DNA of 36,821 nucleotides from Woeseiaceae bacterium. Lineage in GTDB: Bacteria; Pseudomonadota; Gammaproteobacteria; Steroidobacterales; Woeseiaceae. The translations under genes were made by a program, and so were the position numbers. Every line of letters starts with the position of its first letter. Position 1 is the stretch's first letter. The notes below the pieces were generated by a model. The model was not told where the DNA came from. It was given only the letters and a program-made list of their open reading frames with translations, and did no database searches. Where the stretch lies: assembly GCA_029243005.1 (NCBI GenBank), contig JAQWSV010000100.1, positions 1 to 36,821 of the forward strand, read 5' to 3'. Shown piece by piece: positions 8,641 through 17,049 of the stretch.

Positions 8641-10113
8641 ATGGACATAAAACGCATAGGAATCAGTGGCCTCGCCGCCTACATACCGCCATATCGCGTG
8701 TGGCTGGAGGACTGGTGTCAATGGAGTGACAACCAGTGGCCGAAGATCCGTGAGGTCGTCGGCCGCAGCTTCCGCGTTCGCGGTCCAGACCAAAGTGTCT
8801 ACACGATGGCCGCAACCGCGGTCATGCGGCTGATCGATCAATACGACATTGACCCGGCGCGGGTGAAGTTCCTAGGCCTCGGAACGGAATCCAGCACCGA
8901 CAATTCAGCCGGTGCCATCATCGTCAAAGGCATGGTGGATCAGGCGTTGATTGCGCAGGGCAGGCCGCCTATCTCGCGCAGCTGCGAAGTGCCCGAATTC
9001 AAACATGCCTGTCTGGGCGGCGTGTATGGAATGAAGAGCGCGATCCGCCACCTTGCACTGGACGGTGCCGGGGGCCTGGCCATCGTCGTCTGCGCAGACA
9101 TCGCCGAATACGCGCGTGGCTCGAGTGGCGAACCGACCCAAGGCGCTGGCGCTATCGCCATGCTGCTGGAGGAAGACCCAGCTCTTGTTGAAGTGGACTT
9201 GGTGAAGTCTGGCTCTGCCTCCGATTACCGCATCATGGACTTTCGAAAACCAATGTTGCGTCTTTGTGACCAGGACCGCACAGAAAGTCACCAGGTGCGG
9301 GACTTTCCCGTTTTCAATGGCAAGTACTCGACCACCTGTTACATCGACGAGACACTGCACGCGCTTAGCGACATGTATGAGAAACGTGGACTCAGTGCGG
9401 CCGAGTATCTGCGTTCACTGAAAACCGTATTCATGCATCGGCCCTATCGGCGAATGCCGGAGACCGGCTATGCGATCGCCTACCTGTTTGCCCTAGGCAG
9501 TGGCTCGCCGGCAGACCGGGCAGAGCTCGCGTCCTATTGTTATGAGGCCGGCTTCGAGCCTGACGCATTGCTTGCCGAAATGAGCAGCAAGCGGGAGATC
9601 GCTGCACTGGCCGATCCCGAGCGACTGAATCTCGAAGCCTATCCACTGACGATGGCCGTGTTCCGAATTTTCCGCGCCGCACGACGCTACCGTCGTGAGA
9701 TTCTCGACAAACTGGCGCTGGGCAGTGACACGATGCTGGATCTCGGCAACCTGTACACAGCAGCATTGCCCGCCTGGATCGCCGCAGGCTTCGAGCAGGC
9801 GCTGGATGAAGACCGTGAGTTTACGGGCGAAGAACTACTGACCTTGGGCTATGGCAGCGGCGATGCAGCGGAAGTTATCCCCTTCACGGTTGCCCAGAAC
9901 TGGCGTGAAGCAACGGCAAAGATCGGCTTCGGGAAGGCAATGGAGTTTGCCGTCGACATCGACGAGGCGCAGTACTCGGCCCTGCATGCCGGGCGACGCG
10001 CAACCAACCTCGGCTATCTTCCACGGCAGGAGTTTGTCATCGACAAGGTCGGCCGAAACGATGAACGTCAGTTCCAGGACGTCGGTATCGAATACTATCG
10101 CTACGTCAGTTAG
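8641..10113 (+). CDS. Hydroxymethylglutaryl-CoA synthase family protein
   Basis: 490 aa thiolase-fold protein: GISGLAAYIPPYRVWLEDW, LGTESSTDNSAGAIIVKGMVDQAL, EFKHACLGGVYGMKSAIRHLA (Cys nucleophile region), MHRPYRRMPETGYA (His region). Genomic context is mevalonate pathway genes. Confidence 0.85.
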   Translation: MDIKRIGISGLAAYIPPYRVWLEDWCQWSDNQWPKIREVVGRSFRVRGPDQSVYTMAATAVMRLIDQYDIDPARVKFLGLGTESSTDNSAGAIIVKGMVDQALIAQGRPPISRSCEVPEFKHACLGGVYGMKSAIRHLALDGAGGLAIVVCADIAEYARGSSGEPTQGAGAIAMLLEEDPALVEVDLVKSGSASDYRIMDFRKPMLRLCDQDRTESHQVRDFPVFNGKYSTTCYIDETLHALSDMYEKRGLSAAEYLRSLKTVFMHRPYRRMPETGYAIAYLFALGSGSPADRAELASYCYEAGFEPDALLAEMSSKREIAALADPERLNLEAYPLTMAVFRIFRAARRYRREILDKLALGSDTMLDLGNLYTAALPAWIAAGFEQALDEDREFTGEELLTLGYGSGDAAEVIPFTVAQNWREATAKIGFGKAMEFAVDIDEAQYSALHAGRRATNLGYLPRQEFVIDKVGRNDERQFQDVGIEYYRYVS

Positions 10114-10688
10114 CCGACTTTCGTATAGGTTGTCAGCAGTTCGCCGTACGCCTCTTTCAGATGCTGCCATTCCATTTTGAACCACGGTGTAAAAGCATCA
10201 GGCGACGCTTCAAATTCACGCTCCAGTTCTTCCGCCGACAGGTATCGCATGGCTTCTATCTCCGTGTCGTTGGCTGAAGGCTCATCAGTGACCCGGCCGA
10301 GGAACACATGGCACAGCTCATGTTCGGCGCCGATATGACCGAAATTTGCCTGGTAGATAAACTTGTAAACGAACTGCAGGGCGCAGCCCGTGTGTAACTC
10401 ATCCTCGAGCCGGCGCTTAACGGCGACGTCGAGCGTTTCACCGTCGCGCGGATGGCTGCAGCAACTGTTCGACCAGTAACCCGGCCATAGGCGTTTGCCA
10501 GGCGCTCTCTTTTGCAGGAGTAGATTCCCCTGATCGTCGAATAGGAAGATCGAAAAGGCACGATGAAGTGTGCCGCCACCATTATGGCATTCGGCCTTGT
10601 TTAGTCGGCCAGTTTGCCGATCGTAGGCGTCTACCAGAATTAATTGCTCGTCTTCCGACGAGACGATTCTTGAAGTCGTGCTTGTCAC
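10110..10688 (-). CDS. idi: Isopentenyl-diphosphate delta-isomerase, type I (Nudix)
   Basis: LHRAFSIFLFDDQGNLLLQKRAPGKRLWPGYWSNSCCSHPRDGE, ELHTGCALQFVYKFIYQANFGHIGAEHELCHVFLG; GTG start. Confidence 0.93.
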   Translation of the reverse strand: MTSTTSRIVSSEDEQLILVDAYDRQTGRLNKAECHNGGGTLHRAFSIFLFDDQGNLLLQKRAPGKRLWPGYWSNSCCSHPRDGETLDVAVKRRLEDELHTGCALQFVYKFIYQANFGHIGAEHELCHVFLGRVTDEPSANDTEIEAMRYLSAEELEREFEASPDAFTPWFKMEWQHLKEAYGELLTTYTKVG

Positions 10689-10689
10689 G

Positions 10690-12912
10690 CTATTCCTTGC
10701 GGGATTCCAATCTTATGATTTCGTAGCCAGCGCCGGACAATGCCGCGGCAACCGCATCTTCATTGCTAGGACAGAGGGCAACGATGGATCCACCACCGCC
10801 AGCGCCCGTCAGTTTTGCACCGCTGGCGCCAGCATCGCGCGCGATCCGGATCATTGTCTCCAGCTGCGGCGTCGAAACTTCAATCGCGTTGAGCAATCCA
10901 TGACATACATTCATCAACGAGCCCAGCAGCTCGTAATCTTCTTCGCGCAGTGCGGTAGCGCCGGCCTCACTAATTTCATCGATCTCATCGAATATCGTTT
11001 TGTACAACACTTCGCTCTTCTCGTAACGCTCCCGAACTCCTGCCACCATGTCACGCGTACTACCGCGCACACCGCTTGACGCAATAATCAGGGGCGGCGT
11101 TTCGCCAAGGGGAAGAGGGCACGTGCGGGTACTATTGCCTTTCGAGAAAAGTACAGGCTGACCGTACACTGCCAGATTGTTGTCGACGCCGGATGGTGTC
11201 CCATGCGTCAATTCCTCACAACGGAATGCAAGTTGGTCAACACATGTATCGGTCATGCCGGTGCCGAGTAATGTGTCGAACGCCCGAATCGCGGCCACAG
11301 CAAAAGCCGCCGAGGAGCCCAGACCCATACCGATCGGAATTCGTGATCGCGCACGGATATCGAAGCCACCATCGGCGACGTCCAGCTCAGCCATGATAAG
11401 ACTGATGACAGCAGCCACACCACCAGGAATATCGCTGCCAGTTTCCCATTGATCCTGGATCTTCCAACCTGGGATTGAAAGGCTGACGCCACCATCCCGT
11501 TTCAACACCTGCACCATGACCGCATCGTGAATTGGCAGCGCCAGTACCTTGCGGTCATAAACGGCTGCGTGTTCACCCAGCAGAATGACTTTTCCGGCAG
11601 CCCGCCCTGTCGCGGCCGTTTCGTCAATGAAATCCGCCGAATCGTCAGTAAGTTCTTCAGCTTTCCACATTTTGATATCGCCGCTTTCGATCATCGTCTC
11701 GACGACGGAGTCGAATTTCGAAGCGGGGACATCGACTGCGGCAGCTACGCTGCGCGCATGCAGGCGCATGTGACCATGCTGAATCCCCGTGGAAACCAGC
11801 GCTCGCAATGCCGCAAAGTTTTGTGCAAGGCCCACCGCCGCCATCAGCTCGCCAAGTTCCTTCGCAGACTCGACACCAGTGATCTGCAAGCCCGCACGGG
11901 CACCCGGATTCGATGTCAGCGCGCCGCCGACGATACCGACTTTCAGCGGAATGGTCAGTGTCCCCTGCAAATCACCATTCTGTGAGACCGCCCAGGAGGT
12001 CAGTGAGCGATATGCACCTGACCTACATGCGAATGCATGCGCGCCCGCCTCGATTGCGCGCCAGTCGTTGCCAGTCGCCAGCGCGACGGCATCGACACCG
12101 TTCATGATGCCCTTATTGTGTGTCGCTGCCCGATAGGGGTCGGTGATCGAAACATCATTCGCCAACACGATTCCGTCACGAACAAACTCGGCGCTGTAGT
12201 CTTCCGTAGCCAACGAGGACATGTTTATGCTTGCCGTTGCCGTGACGAGTGACTTGTCAGCGAGATTGGAAAGAATTCTCAATATGACGTTGCCGCTGCA
12301 AATTTCCTCAACGCGCGATGTCAGGCCCTCGCACATCGTATTGACGATGTTTGCGCCCATTGCGTCGCGCGTATCAACCAGCAAGTGCAAGACGACAGTC
12401 CAGCCGCCATCGGGTAAGCGATACTTAAAGTATTCGACCGCGCGCGCGCCACCGCCCCGCTCAACGAGTCTAGGGTGCAAGCTGTTCGCAAGGGCGAGCA
12501 GCTCAGACTGCTCCGCGGACAAAGCCTGCACGGCTTTGTCCGGATTGTCGATGCCAACGATTTGTACCTGGCCGATCAAAATCGGGTCCATCGACGTCGC
12601 TTTGAAGCCGTCGTTGTCACGCACCAGCTTCGCGGCACTGCTCGCACCCGCGACGATCGATGGTTCTTCCACCACCATCGGCACGAGGTAGTCCTTTTCG
12701 TTGACGACGAAGTTGGGTGCAATGCCGAAAGGCAGGCCGAAAACGCCAATGACATTCTCGATCATCCGGTCTGCGACCTGCTGTGGCAGCAGCGCTTCTC
12801 CCCGAGCCAGTAACCTGGCGCTTTCCGGATCGAGGAAACTACGATCCCTAAGTGTGTCGATGCGATCCCCGATGGACAGGCGATGTAGCCATTTGATGCG
12901 CGAACTCTTCAT
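10690..12912 (-). CDS. Bifunctional fusion: class II HMG-CoA reductase (N-terminal, about 11611-12912) plus mevalonate kinase (C-terminal, about 10690-11610)
   Basis: 740 aa single ORF. HMGR: ENVIGVFGLPFGIAPNFVVNEKDYLVPMVVEEPSIVAGASSAAK, DTRDAMGANIVNTMCEG, ATHNKGIMNGVDAVALATGND, GIQHGHMRLHARS. MVK (GHMP): GRAAGKVILLGEHAAVYD, IPIGMGLGSSAAFAVAAI, THGTPSGVDNNLAVYG, GAKLTGAGGGGSIVAL. Confidence 0.93.
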   Translation of the reverse strand: MKSSRIKWLHRLSIGDRIDTLRDRSFLDPESARLLARGEALLPQQVADRMIENVIGVFGLPFGIAPNFVVNEKDYLVPMVVEEPSIVAGASSAAKLVRDNDGFKATSMDPILIGQVQIVGIDNPDKAVQALSAEQSELLALANSLHPRLVERGGGARAVEYFKYRLPDGGWTVVLHLLVDTRDAMGANIVNTMCEGLTSRVEEICSGNVILRILSNLADKSLVTATASINMSSLATEDYSAEFVRDGIVLANDVSITDPYRAATHNKGIMNGVDAVALATGNDWRAIEAGAHAFACRSGAYRSLTSWAVSQNGDLQGTLTIPLKVGIVGGALTSNPGARAGLQITGVESAKELGELMAAVGLAQNFAALRALVSTGIQHGHMRLHARSVAAAVDVPASKFDSVVETMIESGDIKMWKAEELTDDSADFIDETAATGRAAGKVILLGEHAAVYDRKVLALPIHDAVMVQVLKRDGGVSLSIPGWKIQDQWETGSDIPGGVAAVISLIMAELDVADGGFDIRARSRIPIGMGLGSSAAFAVAAIRAFDTLLGTGMTDTCVDQLAFRCEELTHGTPSGVDNNLAVYGQPVLFSKGNSTRTCPLPLGETPPLIIASSGVRGSTRDMVAGVRERYEKSEVLYKTIFDEIDEISEAGATALREEDYELLGSLMNVCHGLLNAIEVSTPQLETMIRIARDAGASGAKLTGAGGGGSIVALCPSNEDAVAAALSGAGYEIIRLESRKE

Positions 12913-13874
12913 AGGCCACTATTGTCGCTTTCAATGTCCAACGATACAAAACCGTGGGAAGACGCGACCCGATCAAATGCATCAAGCTTCCCGATATCCG
13001 TCGACAACGCTACACCGCAATCTCCGCCACCCGCCCCGCTGGGTTTGTAAACGACTCCCACCTTGTCGCCCTCTTTGCACATTTCGGCATGCCCTGCGGC
13101 AAAAATCCCTGCAGACGTTGCCTCGTCGAAGTCGCGCAATCGACTCGTGTAAGCCTGAACCGACCCCAGAATTTCGGCGGACTCTCCTGACTCCCATGCA
13201 GCCGCGGCTTCATATGCTGCGGCAACGAGCGCATCTCGGGAAGCATCCACCGATCTGACCCGATCGATCGCCGCAGGCGTGCTCGCGGATACACCGCTGA
13301 AATAGACGCGACAAACGAGTGACGCCGGCCAATTGAGGAACATCGGCACCGCCTCAGCAGATTGCCGATAGCCAAGCAGGCCGCCAAAACAACTGGCCGC
13401 GATATCGACGCCGCTGCCACCCTGCATTTCGCCATGCGCGCGACGGGCCATCTGCCAAATCTCTTCGTCCGTACGTGATTCGCTCAATACCGCTGTCAAT
13501 GCCACTGTCGCGGCGGCGCTCGAACCCAATCCCAGTTTCTGCCCACTCGCACTATCGAAAAAGCCCCGCGTATCGACGTTTACGCGGACCGGCGACGTCG
13601 GCCGAAAATCGGTTTGTAGAGCAACAGCCTCCAACAAGGTGGAACCCGGCGCCTTCGTTTCATCGAACCAGCGTATGGCGCCGCCGTCATCGACGTCGAA
13701 ATGCCATACGCCCTCCGCAAGACCAGGAGTCTGCAGCACGCTATGCGAGTCGTCATGCCGGGTAATAGATGCGCGAGCCCGGCGATTGACTGCCATGACA
13801 ATCGCAGGTGCATCATGCAGCACGGCGTATTCGCCGGACAGAATCAATTTGCCAGGCGCAGTCGCATCCGTCAT
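12909..13874 (-). CDS. Phosphomevalonate kinase (GHMP family)
   Basis: ATAPGKLILSGEYAVLHDAPAIVMAVNRRA, KLGLGSSAAATVALTAVL, HGEMQGGSGVDIAASCFGGLLGY, VYKPSGAGGGDCGVAL; 4-bp overlaps with both neighbours in the mevalonate operon. Confidence 0.87.
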   Translation of the reverse strand: MTDATAPGKLILSGEYAVLHDAPAIVMAVNRRARASITRHDDSHSVLQTPGLAEGVWHFDVDDGGAIRWFDETKAPGSTLLEAVALQTDFRPTSPVRVNVDTRGFFDSASGQKLGLGSSAAATVALTAVLSESRTDEEIWQMARRAHGEMQGGSGVDIAASCFGGLLGYRQSAEAVPMFLNWPASLVCRVYFSGVSASTPAAIDRVRSVDASRDALVAAAYEAAAAWESGESAEILGSVQAYTSRLRDFDEATSAGIFAAGHAEMCKEGDKVGVVYKPSGAGGGDCGVALSTDIGKLDAFDRVASSHGFVSLDIESDNSGL

Positions 13875-14827
13875 TTCGGAATCAACCTGGCCCCGTCGCC
13901 AACACCGGTTCGCAGCATACGTAACACGCCGGGCGTCTTTCGCAGCACCTCTTCGACAATGTCGACGGCGTCCGGCATAGAGAACACCTTGACCTGAGGT
14001 CCAGCGTCAATCGTGAAAAAGGCATGGTGACCGTTTTCCCGAAGCAACCGCACCGATTCCATGCAGGCCAGCGTCGCCTGGTTCCAGTAGACTATCGGCG
14101 GTCGACTGCTCCACATCACCGAATGCATCTTGAGACAGTTGTGCTCGGCCACTTCGCCGAGCGCAACGAAGTCTTTTACTGCGACTGCGTCACGCGCCAG
14201 TGCCAAATCGTCATCCTGACGTTCGATCCAGCTTGAATAGAACGGCGACGTTTCCGCGCTGCGAATCATCGCTGCACCGGATCCCAACGGTTTCTCTTCC
14301 TCAGCGGTGATCGCGACAACCACCTGTAGCGGCCACTCATCCGCTTCGGCAAGCTGGGTCAGGTCGATCTCGTCGTCGCCTGCGCTGAGCTCGACCACAC
14401 CCCCATACAAGGAGCGCGCCGCGGAACCAGAAGCCGCACCGGCTATTTTCGCGAGTACGAGCGCCTCATGGCCGGTCTCGGCCGCTGCATTAGCGGCCAC
14501 CGTCAGCGCAGCAAATGCGGAGGCAGAAGAGGCCAGCCCTGCACCAATCGGGAAGTTGCATTGGCTTTCTACAGTCGCGCACGGCCTGTCGACGCCGGCT
14601 ACCAAGTCCAGGCAACGTGTTACCCGACTGAGCATCGCCGGCGCCTCCTGACCATTGATAATAAGCCTGTCGCTGTCACCCGCGTCGAAGTCCACGGTCA
14701 TCTGGGTACAGAGATCGGCCAATGTGACCGACAGCGAACCGACGGCCGGAAGATTACGCGCGAGGTCACGCTTGCCCCAATACTTGACCAAGGCGATGTT
14801 GGGATGTGCCTCTGCGCTTGCTGTCAT
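13871..14827 (-). CDS. mvaD: Diphosphomevalonate decarboxylase (ORF track start 14896 is probably too early)
   Basis: MTASAEAHPNIALVKYWGKRDLARNLPAVGSLSVTL, NFPIGAGLASSASAFAALT, GAASGSAARSLYGGVVEL, FFTIDAGPQVKV, TGVGDGARLI. Confidence 0.93.
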   Translation of the reverse strand: MTASAEAHPNIALVKYWGKRDLARNLPAVGSLSVTLADLCTQMTVDFDAGDSDRLIINGQEAPAMLSRVTRCLDLVAGVDRPCATVESQCNFPIGAGLASSASAFAALTVAANAAAETGHEALVLAKIAGAASGSAARSLYGGVVELSAGDDEIDLTQLAEADEWPLQVVVAITAEEEKPLGSGAAMIRSAETSPFYSSWIERQDDDLALARDAVAVKDFVALGEVAEHNCLKMHSVMWSSRPPIVYWNQATLACMESVRLLRENGHHAFFTIDAGPQVKVFSMPDAVDIVEEVLRKTPGVLRMLRTGVGDGARLIPK

Positions 14828-14936
14828 TTTCTGTCGGGTCGTTGTCTCACCGGGAGCGAGATTATAGGACACCTGCTCAAATCTCGCCCTGACCACGGCC
14901 GGGCTCGCGTCTGATTAATCGTGTACGCTTGCGTGG

Positions 14937-15845
14937 ATGACGCGCCTAGACTTGGAAGACACGAATTTCTCCATGAGAATACCTGACTATGTCAGCCGGG
15001 TTGAGCGCTACATGGATGCCGCGCTGCCGGCCCAAAACATGGCACCCGACCGATTGCACAGTGCAATGCGCTATGCGGCATTTTCTGGCGGCAAGCGCAT
15101 CCGGCCATTACTGGTCTATGCAACGGGCGAATGCCTCGACATCGATCCGGATCGTCTGGACATGCCGGCGACCGCAATCGAATTCATCCACGCCTTTTCG
15201 TTGGTCCACGATGATTTGCCGGCAATGGACGACGATGACTTGCGGCGCGGACGACCGACTGTGCACCGTCAGTATGACGAAGCGACCGCCATCCTAGCCG
15301 CTGATGCATTGCAGCCGCTTGCCTTCGAAGTCATTGCAACTGCGGATCAACTCACAGACTCTGAGTCGCGCCAGCTCATCGCACTGATTGCGCACGCCTG
15401 TGGTTCTCTCGGCATGACGGGCGGCCAGGCAATCGATCTCGAGTCGGAAGGTCGTGCTCTGTCCGTCGGCGAACTCGCCACAATGCACGGACTGAAGACC
15501 GGCGCATTGATCAGCGCCTCCGTCATGTCAGCCTGCTGCCTGGCGCCGAATCTGCAGGGATCCAGTTTCGATGCAATGGAACGTTTTTCGCGTAAGATCG
15601 GGCTCGCGTTCCAGATTCGTGATGACATTCTCGATGTCGAGGGCGAGACAGACGTAATCGGCAAACCGTCGGGATCGGACGAAGCGCTCAATAAAGCGAC
15701 CTGGCCCGCCTTGTTCGGGATGGATAAAAGCAAGCGCCGCTGTCGGGAACTGTACGAATCAGCGAGCGATTCCCTTGACGCATTCGGCGAAGCCGCAGAT
15801 TCACTACGCTTCCTCGCAACCCTGATCGTCAACCGCGTGCAATGA
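14937..15845 (+). CDS. ispA: Farnesyl/geranyl diphosphate synthase (polyprenyl synthetase family)
   Basis: FSGGKRIRPLLVYATGECL, FSLVHDDLPAMDDDDLRRGRPTVHRQYDEA (first Asp-rich motif), GGQAIDLESEG, AFQIRDDILDVEG (second Asp-rich motif). Confidence 0.94.
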   Translation: MTRLDLEDTNFSMRIPDYVSRVERYMDAALPAQNMAPDRLHSAMRYAAFSGGKRIRPLLVYATGECLDIDPDRLDMPATAIEFIHAFSLVHDDLPAMDDDDLRRGRPTVHRQYDEATAILAADALQPLAFEVIATADQLTDSESRQLIALIAHACGSLGMTGGQAIDLESEGRALSVGELATMHGLKTGALISASVMSACCLAPNLQGSSFDAMERFSRKIGLAFQIRDDILDVEGETDVIGKPSGSDEALNKATWPALFGMDKSKRRCRELYESASDSLDAFGEAADSLRFLATLIVNRVQ

Positions 15846-17017
15846 CAACCCGGCGCAATATTCTCCATGTCGACATGGATGCGTTTTACGCATCGATCGA
15901 GCAGCGCGACGATCCGTCGCTGCACGGTAAAGCGATTGTCGTCGGCGGCCTGACCCGCGGTGTCGTGGCCGCCGCCAGCTATGAAGCCCGCAAGTTCGGC
16001 GTTCGGTCGGCAATGCCAATGCGCGATGCGATGCGCCGCTGCCCAGACCTCGTCCGCATCCCGCTGCGAATGTCGCATTACCGATCCGTATCGAAGGAAA
16101 TATTTTCCATATTTCATGAGTTCACGCCGCTCGTAGAAGGTCTGTCGCTGGACGAGGCCTTTCTCGATGTGACCTCGAGCCTGCATTTATTTGGCGACGA
16201 CGTGAGCATTGCACGAGAGATCAAGACTCGTATCCTGGATCGCACATCTTTGACGGCGTCGGTCGGCGTAGCACCAAACAAACTCGTCGCGAAGATCGCG
16301 TCGGATCTCGACAAGCCAGACGGCCTCACCGTTGTAACCACAGCCAATCGGCAGGAAGTGCTCGACCCCTTGACCGTACGAGTCATTCCTGGAATCGGGC
16401 CCGAAACACTCAGCAAACTGAATCGCGTCGGCATTTTCACGATCGCTGATCTGCGGCTTGCGGCAGATCGGGAGCTCGATTCGATTTTTGGCAGATTTAC
16501 GGAAAGAATGCGCGGCCGCGCCGCCGGCATCGATGACCGTCCGGTCGAACCATCACGCGCTGACAAATCGATCAGTGCCGAGGTCACCTTCGATACAGAT
16601 CTTGCGGAGCATAAGGAGATGCGGCGCGAATTGCTGCGTCTATGCGAACGTACCGCGAGCCGAATCCGTTCCAAAGACCTCGTCGCCGGTACCGTAAAGA
16701 TTAAGGTCAGACAGGCGGACTTCACGACCTTTAGCCGACAGTGTGCTCTGCGGCCGCCCGGCAACACCGCTGACAAAATATATGCCTGCGCCCTGCGCCT
16801 GTTGGATGCGTGGCTTTCCGAGTATCAGGGGGCAAACGTCCGTTTACTCGGCGTCGGTGGCAGCGATCTCAACAAGAACACGCAGCCGGATCTGTTTGCA
16901 CCACAGGAAGCGGAGGGGACCTCCCCGCTCGACCAGGCAGTGGATGACATTCGCGACCGCTTCGGTGACGAATCGCTGGCTCGCGCCGGCGCGATGGTTA
17001 CTGATCAAATAAGGTAA
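15842..17017 (+). CDS. dinB: DNA polymerase IV (Y-family)
   Basis: RNILHVDMDAFYASIEQRDDPSLHGKAIVVGG, SLDEAFLDVT, TASVGVAPNKLVAKIASDLDKPDGL; ATGA overlap with ispA stop. Confidence 0.94.
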   Translation: MTTRRNILHVDMDAFYASIEQRDDPSLHGKAIVVGGLTRGVVAAASYEARKFGVRSAMPMRDAMRRCPDLVRIPLRMSHYRSVSKEIFSIFHEFTPLVEGLSLDEAFLDVTSSLHLFGDDVSIAREIKTRILDRTSLTASVGVAPNKLVAKIASDLDKPDGLTVVTTANRQEVLDPLTVRVIPGIGPETLSKLNRVGIFTIADLRLAADRELDSIFGRFTERMRGRAAGIDDRPVEPSRADKSISAEVTFDTDLAEHKEMRRELLRLCERTASRIRSKDLVAGTVKIKVRQADFTTFSRQCALRPPGNTADKIYACALRLLDAWLSEYQGANVRLLGVGGSDLNKNTQPDLFAPQEAEGTSPLDQAVDDIRDRFGDESLARAGAMVTDQIR

Positions 17018-17049
17018 AATCAGGCGCACCAGTCTTTCGGTTCCGCAGA

